Shown piece by piece: positions 8,013-8,031 of a stretch of DNA of 8,031 nucleotides. The stretch spans positions 1 to 8,031 of the forward strand of contig SDWL01000085.1 in NCBI GenBank assembly GCA_004195315.1, read 5' to 3'. Numbering within the stretch: position 1 is the first letter of the stretch; every line of letters begins with the position of its first letter. The notes beneath the pieces are model-generated. The model made no database searches. It was not told the origin of the DNA and saw only the letters and a list, made by a program, of their open reading frames with translations. Both the position numbers and the translations under genes were made by a program. The DNA is from Lutibacter sp. (GTDB lineage Bacteria; Bacteroidota; Bacteroidia; Flavobacteriales; Flavobacteriaceae).

Positions 8013-8031
8013 CTGTCTCTTATACACATCT
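8013..8031 (-). other. Untrimmed Nextera/Tn5 mosaic-end adapter (right end)
   Basis: The last 19 bases, CTGTCTCTTATACACATCT, are the exact reverse complement of bases 1-19 and the standard tagmentation mosaic end read through at a fragment's 3' side. The residues they encode in the SprA frame (after the Pro codon that begins at 8012) are artefactual and should not be counted as protein. Confidence 0.97.

Noticed and set aside
1..8031. A Tn5-like transposon with 19-bp terminal inverted repeats carrying maeB, ruvA and sprA.
   Set aside because: The mosaic ends point the wrong way for a transposon: a real Tn5-type element would begin with CTGTCTC at its outer left end, but here the CAG end faces inward. 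There is no transposase, and the genes are core chromosomal ones. Library adapter explains it.

Overview
The window is a 7,993-base piece of bacterial chromosome (20-8012) between two untrimmed 19-base sequencing-library ends. It is AT-rich. It holds three genes, all on the + strand: maeB (NADP-type malic enzyme with a C-terminal phosphotransacetylase-like domain), ruvA (Holliday junction branch migration subunit) and most of sprA (outer-membrane translocon of the type IX secretion system, needed for gliding in many species). SprA occurs only in Bacteroidota. The low GC, the RuvA and SprA sequences, the lack of Shine-Dalgarno sites and the TAnnTTTG promoter boxes all fit Flavobacteriia, probably Flavobacteriaceae. 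I cannot name the genus.

Layout: 1-19 adapter; 20-83 a short leader with a promoter -7 box; 84-2357 maeB; 2358-2397 a 40-base gap with a second -7 box; 2398-2979 ruvA, with a strong hairpin inside its first 25 codons; 2983-7911 sprA, starting at TTG three bases after the ruvA stop; 7880-8012 the continuation of sprA in another frame; 8013-8031 adapter. There is no gene-free stretch longer than 64 bases.

How the genes relate: ruvA and sprA are almost certainly cotranscribed, while maeB may have its own promoter and also read into them. The products work in separate processes: central carbon metabolism, recombination repair and protein export. The neighbourhood therefore looks like a conserved housekeeping arrangement, not a pathway.

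Oddities: (1) sprA is broken by an apparent one-base insertion near 7878-7879, about 135 bases from the adapter, probably a sequencing or assembly error; (2) a 15-bp hairpin in ruvA, built from GC-rich codons, has the form of an intrinsic terminator on the - strand; (3) sprA has a TTG start; (4) both ends carry Tn5 mosaic-end adapter sequence. I found no mobile element, CRISPR array, RNA gene or undescribed system.
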